A stretch of DNA of 64,000 bases from VAZQ01 sp963753575 (lineage in GTDB: Bacteria; Pseudomonadota; Alphaproteobacteria; Rhizobiales; Xanthobacteraceae), in the NCBI GenBank assembly GCA_963753575.1, contig CAVWCR010000003.1, positions 3,906,001 through 3,970,000 on the forward strand, in the 5' to 3' direction. Both the position numbers and the translations under genes were made by a program. Each line of letters opens with the position of its first letter. Position 1 is the stretch's first letter. Of this stretch, positions 1 to 9,139 are shown one piece after another. The notes beneath the pieces were generated by a model, which saw only the letters and a program-made list of their open reading frames with translations, was not told the DNA's origin and did no database searches.

Positions 1-251
1 AGATCAGCCTGTTCAGTGTCGGACTGTGAGCTGACGGACACATATTCGCCGGCGGCCATCGACATCGCACCAGCCACGAGTCCTGCGACACCCGCAATCA
101 AGACATCGTTCTGCGCCGCGGCCGCCGCGGCAACACCGACGATCAAGCTTGCGGTCGAGATGATGCCATCGTTGGCTCCGAGCACCGCTGCCCTCAACCA
201 CCCGATGCGGTCGACAAGGTGGTTCTCCGGGTGCAGGCGAAGACGACTCAT
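1..251 (-). CDS. VIT1/CCC1-family metal transporter, N-terminal part (cut by window edge)
   Basis: Only the first 83 codons are in the window; the gene runs off the left edge. The ATG lies at 251 on the minus strand. The start of the protein shows an NHxVDRIGWLRAAV stretch followed by LGANDGIISTASL and an Ala/Gly-rich membrane helix, then AGAMSMAAGEYVSVSSQ. These are hallmarks of the VIT1/CCC1 family (vacuolar iron/manganese transporter relatives), whose bacterial members are small inner-membrane proteins thought to export Fe2+ or Mn2+. The substrate cannot be told from this fragment. It lies upstream of nothing else in the window and is transcribed away from the stress genes on its right. 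Confidence 0.85.
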   Translation of the reverse strand, partial: MSRLRLHPENHLVDRIGWLRAAVLGANDGIISTASLIVGVAAAAAAQNDVLIAGVAGLVAGAMSMAAGEYVSVSSQSDTEQAD

Positions 252-370
252 GAATTTTTCCTCATCACGCTTGTCCTCTCATTTATGAATGGACGACCTG
301 AACATCATTCCCGAATTATGCCTAGAGCCAGCCTCTAAACAGAAATGTGCAGTGCATTTCGCCAATTCGC

Positions 371-772
371 CTACGGCTTCTGCGGCTGCATCCGATCCGT
401 CGCCTTGAAGTATTTTCTGGCGTAAGCGACGAGTTGCGCGTCGCTTGGATGATCGACAGTCTCAACTCCGACAATGACGCTCATCAGCTTGGGATCGTGG
501 TGGTGAATGTGTTTGACCAGTTCGGTCTTTGCGTTGGCTGGTCCTGTAATGAGAACCGCACCGGCGTCTGCAATTGATTCGGCAGTTGCATGAAGATAGG
601 CGTGATCCTCTGAGGCGTGCCCGCTCCCGATGGAGTTTGCCTTGTGATGGATGTGCCTGGTCGGGTGATCCGGGTGCAAAATGAGTCGTTCCACGTCCGT
701 AGGGCTGAAATGGAACACGCGCGCTTCATGATGATCAATCCAAACCACTGCATGATAGTGATGCTCGCTCAT
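371..772 (-). CDS. eRF1-like small protein (often called translational machinery protein)
   Basis: A 133-residue protein starting at the ATG at 772, which has an AAGGGA ribosome-binding site just upstream; an in-frame GTG further upstream lacks one and adds 45 residues with no family resemblance. The protein begins MSEHHYHAVVWIDHHEARVF and is histidine-rich, with a conserved-looking GSGHASEDHAYLH stretch, then DAGAVLITGPANAKTELV and GVETVDHPSD near the end. This is the layout of a small rhizobial family related to the last domain of archaeo-eukaryotic release factor 1 (the baeRF group). Its function is not established. It lies in a stress-protein neighbourhood on the same strand as cbpM-cbpA, about 30 bases downstream of cbpM. 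Confidence 0.6.
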   Translation of the reverse strand: MSEHHYHAVVWIDHHEARVFHFSPTDVERLILHPDHPTRHIHHKANSIGSGHASEDHAYLHATAESIADAGAVLITGPANAKTELVKHIHHHDPKLMSVIVGVETVDHPSDAQLVAYARKYFKATDRMQPQKP

Positions 773-803
773 GGCATAAATCCCTTGTGTTGCGGTCGAA
801 TGT

Positions 804-1130
804 TCATTCGTGATCCTGATCCCGGCCCATCGATGAATCAGTGTCGGGTGGGGCGGATCGCTGGCGCACGGATTGCAGCGTGTCGGCCAGCGCCCTTCGC
901 AAGCCATGCATCTGATCCAGAAGGTTCAGAATTACGCCCACTCCCTCGTCATTGACACCTAGGTCCTGCATTAGATCTCGGATTAATTCCGCGCGCGCTA
1001 AGTCCGCCTCGGAAAACACCACCTCAGTCGCTGTTCCACAGGGGACCAACCACTCCTCCTCGATCCACACTTCCAGGGTTTCGCGATCGAGCTGCGCGCG
1101 ATCAAGAAATTCCAGCTTGCTGATAATCAT
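804..1130 (-). CDS. cbpM: Chaperone modulator CbpM
   Basis: 108 residues, the usual size for CbpM. A MerR-like helix-turn-helix character is visible: LEVWIEEEWLVP, then FSEADLARAELIRDLMQDLGVNDEGV and a helix LNLLDQMHGLRRAL. In Escherichia coli CbpM binds the J domain of CbpA and inhibits its co-chaperone and DNA-binding activity. Its ATG overlaps the stop codon of the upstream cbpA-like gene (ATGA, 1127-1130), so the two are translationally coupled, as expected for a CbpA/CbpM pair. The acidic, Asp-rich C-terminus (RDQDHE) is ordinary for the family. Confidence 0.85.
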   Translation of the reverse strand: MIISKLEFLDRAQLDRETLEVWIEEEWLVPCGTATEVVFSEADLARAELIRDLMQDLGVNDEGVGVILNLLDQMHGLRRALADTLQSVRQRSAPPDTDSSMGRDQDHE

Positions 1131-2053
1131 GGCTGCATATCCCGGCGCGGATCGTAGCTGGTTCCAGGTGCCCAGCTGGAGAGAAAGGCTTCCAACTCGG
1201 GGGTCGGCTCTGGCGGCAACATGACCTTGAGCTTGACCAGCTCGTCGCCATGGCCACCGCGCCGTGGAACGCCTTTTCCCTTCAAGCGGAGGACAGCACC
1301 GGTGTTCGACCCCTTCGGCACCGTCAGCAGGACGGGCCCCGAAGGTGTCGGTACTCTGATGCGCGCCCCCAGGACGGCTTCTGCAAGAGTGACCGGCAGG
1401 TCGATATGAATATCGTCGCCGTGGCCAGCGAAGAACCGATGAGGATTGATTGAAATTTCCACCAGCGCGTCGCCTGCTTCACCCTCCCCCTTGGATGGGG
1501 CTCCCTTTCCGCGCAGGCGCAGAATTTGTCGCTCTTGAATTCCGGACGGAATTGTTACGTCGAGAGATCCACCATTCGGTAATGTCAGGCGTTTGGTCGC
1601 GCCGTTGACCGCGTCGAGAAATTCAATCGAAAGGCGGTAGTGCAAGTCCGGCCCAGGCGCGCGCCTTGCTTCTCGAGCCTGCCGCCTGAATAACTCCGCC
1701 AAAATACCGTCCGCTTCGGCAAAATCCGCGAAGCCGGAATGGTTCTCGTAGGGATGGCCTGCGGGAGCCTCGCCTGCAAAATCCCTATAAAATCGTTGGC
1801 GCGGTCGTTTGGCTCCTGAAGCGTCGATCTCTCCGCTATCAAATCGTTGACGCTTGTCCGGATCCGAAAGGAGATCGTAGGCGCCCGCAACCTCTTTGAA
1901 TCGCTCCTCCGACTCCTTATTTCCGGGATTGAGGTCCGGATTTCCGGGATTGAGGTCCGGGTGCAACTTCTTGGCCAAGCGCCGGTACGCCTTCCGAATA
2001 TCTTCGGACGCGGCGGTGCGTGCGATTCCCAGAGTTTCGTATGGGTCTTTCAC
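1127..2053 (-). CDS. cbpA: DnaJ-class co-chaperone, CbpA type
   Basis: 308 residues. A J domain occupies residues 1-75 with the HPD triad at 31-33, which stimulates DnaK ATPase activity. A linker follows, then two DnaJ C-terminal beta-barrel substrate-binding domains (about 140-300; GxLDVTIPSG and GPVLLTVPKG are the barrel starts). There is no Cys-rich zinc region, so this is a type B/CbpA protein rather than DnaJ itself. It forms an operon with cbpM through a 4-base overlap. Oddity: directly after HPD the loop to helix III contains the heptapeptide PDLNPGN twice (residues 32-45), from a 21-base in-frame duplication; family members normally have one copy. Confidence 0.88.
   Translation of the reverse strand: MKDPYETLGIARTAASEDIRKAYRRLAKKLHPDLNPGNPDLNPGNKESEERFKEVAGAYDLLSDPDKRQRFDSGEIDASGAKRPRQRFYRDFAGEAPAGHPYENHSGFADFAEADGILAELFRRQAREARRAPGPDLHYRLSIEFLDAVNGATKRLTLPNGGSLDVTIPSGIQERQILRLRGKGAPSKGEGEAGDALVEISINPHRFFAGHGDDIHIDLPVTLAEAVLGARIRVPTPSGPVLLTVPKGSNTGAVLRLKGKGVPRRGGHGDELVKLKVMLPPEPTPELEAFLSSWAPGTSYDPRRDMQP
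1921..1962. repeat. 21-base in-frame tandem duplication in the J-domain loop of cbpA
   Basis: Two copies of a 19-base identical core (TTCCGGGATTGAGGTCCGG) begin at 1921 and 1942, giving a 21-base period. On the coding (minus) strand they encode PDLNPGN twice. The identity of the copies indicates a recent slippage or unequal-crossover event that kept the reading frame. Confidence 0.9.
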
Positions 2054-2600
2054 TGCCCCTCCGTTGAGACTGATATCGACAGTCGTCCCGTAGCAGACTT
2101 AAACGTCAGCCGCCTTGCGATCCCTCTGCCCTCTGGATTAGAGCGTGAGGCGTGATCCGTCGCTTCTTGTCGATAGGAACTATCATCCGCGTGCAACGCT
2201 GGTTCCCAGTCCAACGGCTTGCTTAGGGGCCGCAGTTCGTCAGGAGGCTCTCAATGTATACCCAATCATCGCTTTCCAGATACATTCTCAGTGGGGATCG
2301 TCGCCACTCTGTTGGTGACCGGTATGTTCGACAACCCACTTGGCCGCGATCGCGCTGGCGCTGCCGCGGGTCTAGGGAAGTCTCTCCGGTCATGGCGCCT
2401 ACTCTTGCAGGTCAACGACAAGCGGAGCGGGCGGCGATGGCTTGCAGACGAATTGTGTATCCGCCTGCGGGCAGAGCGTCGCAACCGTGTCTGGTCTTGC
2501 GGCTTCGTCGAGGACCGCTCCCATGACGGCAAGCAGCACCGCATGCCGGCGTCGGCACCGAGCGTCAATATAGTCGGACCTTTTTGGGGGTAACGCATCC
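2054..2600. other. 547-base stretch without a recognisable gene
   Basis: This separates the minus-strand cbpA from the plus-strand DUF2786 gene and should hold both promoters. A strong AGGAGG site at about 2241 precedes an ATG at 2254. The frame from that ATG starts plausibly (MYTQSSLSRYIL) but then reads Arg-rich nonsense. A neighbouring frame just downstream reads VGIVATLLVTGMFDNPLGRD, like a short membrane helix. This could be the remains of a small secreted or membrane protein broken by an indel near 2290. I see no family match and do not call a gene. Confidence 0.4.
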
Positions 2601-3317
2601 GTGGACGAACAACCCAATCTCGCCGCGCTCGACAAGCTCAAGACGCGCATCCAGGCATTGCGCGCCAAGACCATCGACAACGGCTGCACCGAAGACGAGG
2701 CGCTGTCCGCCGCCGCCAAAGTCGCCGAGCTGCTCGACCGCTACGACCTGTCGCTGACCGACGTCGAAATTCGCGAGGCGCCGTGCGAGCGGCGCGAGTA
2801 TGGGACCCACCGCAAGAAGCGAATTCCACTCGACGACTGCATAGGCGCAGTTGCGAATTTCTGCGACTGCCGGGTCTGGCGCGAGAAGAACCAGGCCGGC
2901 GAGACCCGATACGTATTCTTCGGTCTTCGCTCGGATATCGAAGTCGCGCACTACCTGACCGAACTCATCGACACCGCCGTTCGGTCCGAGCTCGGCCGCT
3001 ACAAGACCACATCTGAATATCAGCGGTTCCGGCACAAGGAGCGGCACATGGCGAACGCGTCATTTGCGCTGGGGATGGTCGCGTCCATCGCGGACAAACT
3101 GACAGCGATGAAGGCTGCGCGCGATAAGGTGAACTACGGCTCCGGGCGCGCTCTTGTCGTCCTCAAGGCGGCGATCGTCGATGCCGAGTTCGGGAAGCTC
3201 GACCTAAAGCTGCGGGTGCTGCGAGGCACAAGCCGCATCGTGTCGACGATGGCCTATGAAGCCGGTGGCGCCGCGGGAGCGTCGTTGGCCTTCAACCCCG
3301 GAATCCGGGAGACGTGA
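2601..3317 (+). CDS. DUF2786 domain protein of unknown function
   Basis: 238 residues from a GTG start. Residues 8-55 (LDKLKTRIQALRAKTIDNG, then DEALSAAAKVAELLDRYDLS) match the helical DUF2786 domain, which usually begins with several Lys/Leu-rich turns and a conserved T-x-x-N/E-A segment. The rest (DDCIGAVANFCDCRVW, then YVFFGLRSDIEVAHYLTELI) fits the companion domain commonly fused behind DUF2786 in phage, plasmid and proteobacterial proteins. No catalytic motif is evident. It stands alone, with groES following on the same strand after about 300 bases that contain a separate regulatory region. Confidence 0.75.
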   Translation: MDEQPNLAALDKLKTRIQALRAKTIDNGCTEDEALSAAAKVAELLDRYDLSLTDVEIREAPCERREYGTHRKKRIPLDDCIGAVANFCDCRVWREKNQAGETRYVFFGLRSDIEVAHYLTELIDTAVRSELGRYKTTSEYQRFRHKERHMANASFALGMVASIADKLTAMKAARDKVNYGSGRALVVLKAAIVDAEFGKLDLKLRVLRGTSRIVSTMAYEAGGAAGASLAFNPGIRET

Positions 3318-3613
3318 CAACTCCTCACCTGCCTCTAAAAACCTTGCGAGATCACGCGAATCCCCAGTCCCGAAGGTCCAAGTCCCGCGTCCCCCCTTCC
3401 GCTAGGACAAACCTTGAAAGTAAATTTATATTTCTTTTCAAAGCATTAGCAGAATTGCGACGACTGCCCTGATGGTGAATTGGCAGTATCCCTTGAAGAG
3501 TGCCAGAAACAGACCAATTCAAGAAGAGCGAGGCTGTCATCTCGCAACTCGTAATGAGTCTCTCTGCTTTTCGTCAGAAAGCTTAACAGGAATAGATACT
3601 TAGGAGGATTGCT
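3318..3613. promoter_or_regulatory. groESL upstream region with a degenerate CIRCE-like element (3480-3506)
   Basis: At 3480-3506 lies TTGGCAGTA, nine bases, then GAGTGCCAG. CIRCE, the operator of the heat-shock repressor HrcA, is TTAGCACTC-N9-GAGTGCTAA. The left arm matches 6 of 9 and the right arm 7 of 9 with exactly the right spacing, which suggests a weak or decayed HrcA site about 108 bases before the groES start. Further upstream a CTTGAAA (about 3412-3418) resembles an RpoH -35 box, but no convincing CCCATnTA -10 follows it. An AGGAGG ribosome-binding site lies 6 bases before the groES ATG. Confidence 0.4.
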
Positions 3614-3928
3614 ATGAAGTTTCGGCCGCTTCACGACCGCGTGGTGGTTACGCGCATCGACGCCGACGATAAGACCGCAGGTGGAATCATCATTCCGGAT
3701 ACCGCCAAAGAGAAGCCTTCCGAGGGAGAGGTGATCTCTGTCGGTCCGGGCGGCCGCGATGAGGCCGGGAAAATCATCCCCATCGACCTCAAGGTTGGCG
3801 ACCGCGTGTTGTTCGGCAAATGGTCGGGCACGGAGGTCAAGATCGAGGGGGTCGAATATTTGATCATGAAAGAGAGCGACATCATGGGCGTGATCGAACA
3901 GACCGTCGCCCGCAAAAAGGCTGCCTAA
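3614..3928 (+). CDS. groES: Co-chaperonin GroES (Cpn10)
   Basis: 104 residues. It opens MKFRPLHDRVVVTRID, the standard GroES beginning, with the mobile loop TAGGIIIPDTAKEKP around residues 20-36 that docks onto GroEL, and GVEYLIMKESDIMGVIE near the end. The heptameric GroES ring caps GroEL and creates the folding chamber in the cytoplasm. groEL follows 33 bases downstream on the same strand, making a classical bicistronic operon. Bradyrhizobia carry several groESL copies under different control (HrcA/CIRCE, RpoH or NifA); the CIRCE-like element upstream suggests this is one of the heat-inducible copies, but that is inference. Confidence 0.97.
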   Translation: MKFRPLHDRVVVTRIDADDKTAGGIIIPDTAKEKPSEGEVISVGPGGRDEAGKIIPIDLKVGDRVLFGKWSGTEVKIEGVEYLIMKESDIMGVIEQTVARKKAA

Positions 3929-3961
3929 GGGCTGTCGCATCCAACATAAGGGAGAACAAAA

Positions 3962-5599
<1,638 letters not shown>

Positions 5600-5622
5600 A
5601 CCCACGCCCAACCGAAATGACG

Positions 5623-5652
5623 AAGGGCCCGGGATTCTTCCGGGCCTTTTTT
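5623..5652 (+). terminator. Rho-independent terminator of groESL
   Basis: A seven-base-pair GC stem (GGCCCGG at 5626-5632, CCGGGCC at 5640-5646) with a seven-base loop is followed by six T residues; flanking AAG/TTT can extend the stem. It lies 24 bases after the groEL stop. Confidence 0.9.
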
Positions 5653-5829
5653 CTTGTGTCGGAGCCACAGCAGATCGCCGCACCGGATGCCAAGGCGTGC
5701 CGCGACGACCGATCCGTCCTCTATCATCGCGTGCCAAGGCTGTTCGATGCGCTCGCACTCGCACGTGGCGACGGTCGTCATGCAAGGATGCTCAAGAGCC
5801 TGGCGCGCGTCGAGCTGCTGAACCAGCGC

Positions 5830-6548
5830 GTCTTGCGCCGCGGTGCGAGCAACGCCGCGAGCGCCTTTGCGTTGGCCAGATGCGCGTGGGTGCCGAAGAA
5901 CTGCAGCCTGCCGGCGGCATGAGCGGCGGCGAGCTGCTCCAGCATGAGCCGCCGGAACAGCTTCGAGAGGACACGCACGGGCAGCAAGAAGTTGCGCTTG
6001 CAGGAGACCCAGCGTGAGCCATCCATGGCAAGCCCGCCGCCCGGCACGATCATGTGCACGTGCGGATGGTGCGTCATCGCCGAGCCCCAGGTGTGCAGCA
6101 CGGCCGTGATGCCGATCCTGGCGCCGAGGTGTTTTGGATCGGCGGCGATGGTGAGCATCGTCTGCGCCGAGGCCTTGAACAGCAGATCGTAGATCACGGC
6201 CTTGTTCTGATAGGCGATGTCGCCGATCGCCGCCGGCAGCGTGAAGACGACGTGGAAGTAAGGTACCGGGAGCAACTCGGCCTCGCGCGCCGCCAGCCAC
6301 TCGCGTGCGGCCGCGCCCTGGCACTTGGGACAATGCCGGTTGCGGCAGCTGTTGTAGGCGATGGTGGTGTGGCCACAGGCGTCGTTCTCGCAACGCGCCA
6401 CATGCCCGCCGAGCGCCGCCGTGCGGCAGCGCTCGATCGCGCTCATCACCTTCAACTGGCCGAGGCTGACGTGGCCGCGGTTGGCGGCACGCCATGCGGC
6501 CCCGTGGTCGCGGAAGATGTCCGCGACCTCCAGCAATGGCCGGGTCAT
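5830..6548 (-). pseudogene. IS91-family transposase, truncated at the C-terminus
   Basis: The open frame (5778-6548) begins MTRPLLEVADIFRDHG. It has an N-terminal zinc-binding domain with CRNRHCPKCQ and the HUH-type metal motif HHPHVHMIV around residue 160. Homology appears to stop at about residue 238 (LLAPRRKTRW, near 5834). The YLSRYTHR region that normally follows, with the catalytic tyrosine of this rolling-circle transposase, is missing, and the frame ends in unrelated residues. The element is therefore inactive. Its start codon overlaps the end of an IS1182-type fragment, so the two form a junction at about 6545-6548. The 180 bases between its breakpoint and the groEL terminator hold no recognisable gene. 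Confidence 0.8.
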
Positions 6549-6970
6549 TCACCGCCGACGAGGCGGGACGCGATGCACACCCCGACGATACGCCCGAAAA
6601 CACGACGAAATATATCGCTCTCGCGAAAGCGCTCGTTGCGAGCGCGCGAAAACGCCGAGTGATCGGGGATCTTGTCCTCGATGCCAAGGCCACAGTACCA
6701 ACGATAGGCGAGATTGAGTCGGACCTCGCGGCACAGTGCGCGTTCTGAGCGAATAGCAAACACGTAGCCGATAATCAGCATCCGGATCATCAATAACGGA
6801 TCAATCGAGGGGCGACCGATCGGAGAATAGTGCGGCGCCAAATCGATGCGCACCCAGTCGAGGTCTAGAAGCTCAGCAATCTGGCGGACCAGATGATCCT
6901 CCGGCACAACCTCCTCAAGATTGAACGAATAGAACAGTTGCCCTTGATCCTGGCTGCTCCCTCCCATCAT
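6545..6970 (-). pseudogene. IS1182-type (IS5-superfamily) transposase, N-terminal fragment
   Basis: Read from an ATG at 6970 or 6967 (MGGSSQDQGQLFYSFN), the frame shows the DUF772 domain of these DDE transposases: PEDHLVRQIAELLDLDWVR, GRPSIDPLLMIRMLIIGY, then REVRLNLAYRWYCGL and IPDHSAFSRARNERF. It stops after VCIASRLVGGE, where an intact protein would go on to the DDE catalytic core; that part is absent. The break coincides with the start of the IS91-type frame at 6548, so an IS91-type insertion or deletion has removed the rest. A longer GTG start at 7105 exists but adds residues outside the family. Confidence 0.8.
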
Positions 6971-7106
6971 CAACCGCCCCCGTCGACGTTCCCACACGAC
7001 GGAATCACTGTTCGGCGGCCGCTTCAAATCAGTTTGCAACAAAATCGGCCAGGAGCAGACGTCGGTTCTGCCGAGCAATGTCGCCAGCATGACGTGACGG
7101 ACCACC

Positions 7107-7145
7107 TTGACAGCTCCCTATCATTTTGTAGAATTTGTCCGGACA
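7107..7145 (+). promoter_or_regulatory. Sigma-70 promoter with an overlapping palindromic operator, upstream of the maoC operon
   Basis: TTGACA (7107-7112) and TAGAAT (7129-7134) are separated by 16 bases. Directly after the -10 box comes the perfect palindrome TGTCCGGACA (7136-7145), where the transcript should start. GntR-family repressors bind short palindromes with GT and AC half sites, and a GntR gene is the third gene of the operon, so autoregulation by that repressor is the simplest reading. The ribosome-binding site GGGGAGGA precedes the ATG at 7174. Confidence 0.6.
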
Positions 7146-7173
7146 TTCGAATATCCAAAATCTGGGGAGGAAT

Positions 7174-7692
7174 ATGGTCGCCGTCGCCAGGCCAGTGGGA
7201 CCGCAGCGCTATCGGGAATCCTACGGCCGATATTTCGAGGATTTCGTCGTCGGCGACCTGTACGAGCATCGGCCGGGCCGGACGCTGACGGAATCCGACA
7301 ACATCTGGTTTTCGCTGCTGACTAACAATCAGCATCCGCTGCACTCCGACGCGGCCTACGGTGCGAAATCGGAATTCGGTCAGTGCTTGATGGACAGCTG
7401 CATCACGCTGTCGGTCATAACCGGTCTTTCGGTCGCCGACGTCAGTGCCAAGGCGGTCGCGAACCTCGGCTGGAATAATGTCAAGCTGACGGCCGCGGTT
7501 TTTGCCGGCGACACGCTCTACGCGGAGTCGGAGGTCATCGCGAAGCGGGAATCCAAATCGCGCCCGACGCAAGGAATTGTCACCGTCAAGACGACCGGCA
7601 GGAAGGCCGACGGCACGCACTGCATCGAATTCGAGCGGACCCTGCTGATTCCAAAGCGCGGTCACGCGCTGGACGACAAGATCGACTACTGA
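7174..7692 (+). CDS. MaoC-like (hotdog) dehydratase
   Basis: 172 residues from the ATG at 7174, chosen because GGGGAGGA lies directly before it. It shows the MaoC/hydratase layout: RYFEDFVVGDLYEHRPGRT, then TESDNIWFSLLTNNQHPLHSD with the catalytic Asp/His of hotdog hydratases (N-x-x-P-x-H), and GWNNVKLTAAVFAGDTLY. Such proteins hydrate enoyl-CoA thioesters; the closest bacterial types act on mesaconyl-CoA or related branched acids. It heads an operon in which MmgE/PrpD, GntR and later a CoA-transferase follow with very short spacing, consistent with a CoA-thioester pathway for a branched or dicarboxylic acid. The exact substrate is unknown. Confidence 0.8.
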   Translation: MVAVARPVGPQRYRESYGRYFEDFVVGDLYEHRPGRTLTESDNIWFSLLTNNQHPLHSDAAYGAKSEFGQCLMDSCITLSVITGLSVADVSAKAVANLGWNNVKLTAAVFAGDTLYAESEVIAKRESKSRPTQGIVTVKTTGRKADGTHCIEFERTLLIPKRGHALDDKIDY

Positions 7693-7693
7693 C

Positions 7694-9139
7694 GTGTCCG
7701 ATCGCCAGTCCCCCTCGCTGATTTGCAAACTGGCCGGCTACGTGGTGCGCGAACGGACGTCCGAGCTTCCGTCCGAGGTGATCCACCACGCCAAGCGCGC
7801 GCTCATCGATTGGTATGCCTCGGCGCTGGCCGGCAGCGTGTGCCCGCCGACACAGCAGCTGGAACGCGCGCTGGCAGACGAACTCGACACCGGCCGGGCG
7901 GTCCTGGCGTGGGGGCGTCCCGCCACGATGCGCGCGGCCGCGCTTCTCAACGGCACCGCCTCGCATGCCGCCGAGGTCGACGACGTCTTTCGCGACGCGG
8001 TGTTTCATCCCGGCAGCCCGACCATCGGCGCCGCGCTCGCTGTCGCGCTCGCGCATGGCCGCAGCGGAGAGGATCTCCTGCGCGCCATCATCGCGGGCTA
8101 CGAGATCTCCACCCGCATCGCCGCAACCGTGTTCAAGGCCCACTACCGCTATTGGCATCCGACCGGCACGGTGGGCGGTCTCGGGGCGGCAGCCGCGGCG
8201 TCGGTCCTGCTGCGTCTGTCTCGCGAGCAGACCATGCACGCGCTCGCGACCGCCGCGACGCTGGGCGCCGGCTTGCAGCAGGCCTTCCGCTCGGAGACGA
8301 TGTCGAAGCCGCTGCATGCGGGACGTGCGGCCGACAATGGCGTGATGAGCGCACTCGCGGCCCAGCAGGATTGCACAGGCGCCCTCGACGTTCTCGAGGG
8401 GCCGGCTGGCTTCGGCGCCGCGATGGGCGGCGATCCGGACTGGGCGCCGGCGACCGCGGGCCTCGGCACCGAATACAATATCACGCGCATCACGGTGAAA
8501 AACCACTGTTGTTGCGGACAGGCCTTTGCGGCGATCGACGCCGCCCTGGCGCTGCGGGTGCTCCACCCGGTTTCGCTCGACGATGTTAGCCGCATCACGA
8601 TTGCGACCTACGAGACCGCCCTCCGGGTTGCCGGGAACTACGACTTTCGCGGACCGTCCGAGGCGCGCTTCAGCATCCCTTATCTGGTCGCCCACGCGCT
8701 GTTGCACGGCAGCGTGCGGCTGGACGCGGCGGAGGATGCGGCCCGAAGCGAGCCCGCCGTGGCCGCGCTGGTTCGCCGAATCGAGCTGAGGCCGAGCCGG
8801 GAATTCGACCTGCTCTTCCCGACCCAGCGTTGCGCATCGATCGAGATGGAATGCGCCGATGGCCGTGTGTTGCGGCACACGCAGCACACGCGCAAAGGCG
8901 ATCCGGACGATCCCCTGAGCGATGACGAGCTGGTCAGAAAATATCTCGAGCTAACTCAGCCTGTGATCGGCAAACGCGCGGCCGCCGCGTTGCTGGAGAG
9001 CCTGTGGTCGACCGACGCCCTTCCGGACCTTGCCGTGCTCTGGAAGGCCGTGCGCGCGGGACTCGGCGCTGGGAGCGCGCGTGCCCGTCACAACGCCTCA
9101 CGAAACGCCTGCTCGACGCAGGCGCAGGAAACAGCATGA
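7694..9139 (+). CDS. MmgE/PrpD family protein (first copy)
   Basis: 481 residues from a GTG directly after the maoC stop. It shows features of 2-methylcitrate-dehydratase-like proteins: HHAKRALIDWYASALAG near the start, then LNGTASHAAEVDDVFRDAVFHPGSPTI in shortened form as NGTASHAAEVDD, and later KNHCCCGQAFAAIDAAL where the family has a conserved lysine and cysteine-rich loop. PrpD dehydrates 2-methylcitrate; family members also act on citrate-like acids such as cis-aconitate or itaconate precursors. Its stop overlaps the start of the GntR gene by four bases. A second, diverged paralogue lies at 15421-16791. Confidence 0.85.
   Translation: MSDRQSPSLICKLAGYVVRERTSELPSEVIHHAKRALIDWYASALAGSVCPPTQQLERALADELDTGRAVLAWGRPATMRAAALLNGTASHAAEVDDVFRDAVFHPGSPTIGAALAVALAHGRSGEDLLRAIIAGYEISTRIAATVFKAHYRYWHPTGTVGGLGAAAAASVLLRLSREQTMHALATAATLGAGLQQAFRSETMSKPLHAGRAADNGVMSALAAQQDCTGALDVLEGPAGFGAAMGGDPDWAPATAGLGTEYNITRITVKNHCCCGQAFAAIDAALALRVLHPVSLDDVSRITIATYETALRVAGNYDFRGPSEARFSIPYLVAHALLHGSVRLDAAEDAARSEPAVAALVRRIELRPSREFDLLFPTQRCASIEMECADGRVLRHTQHTRKGDPDDPLSDDELVRKYLELTQPVIGKRAAAALLESLWSTDALPDLAVLWKAVRAGLGAGSARARHNASRNACSTQAQETA

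Noticed and set aside
7586..8887. 433-codon minus-strand frame over the first PrpD gene
   Set aside because: Antisense shadow; the plus-strand protein is clearly MmgE/PrpD.
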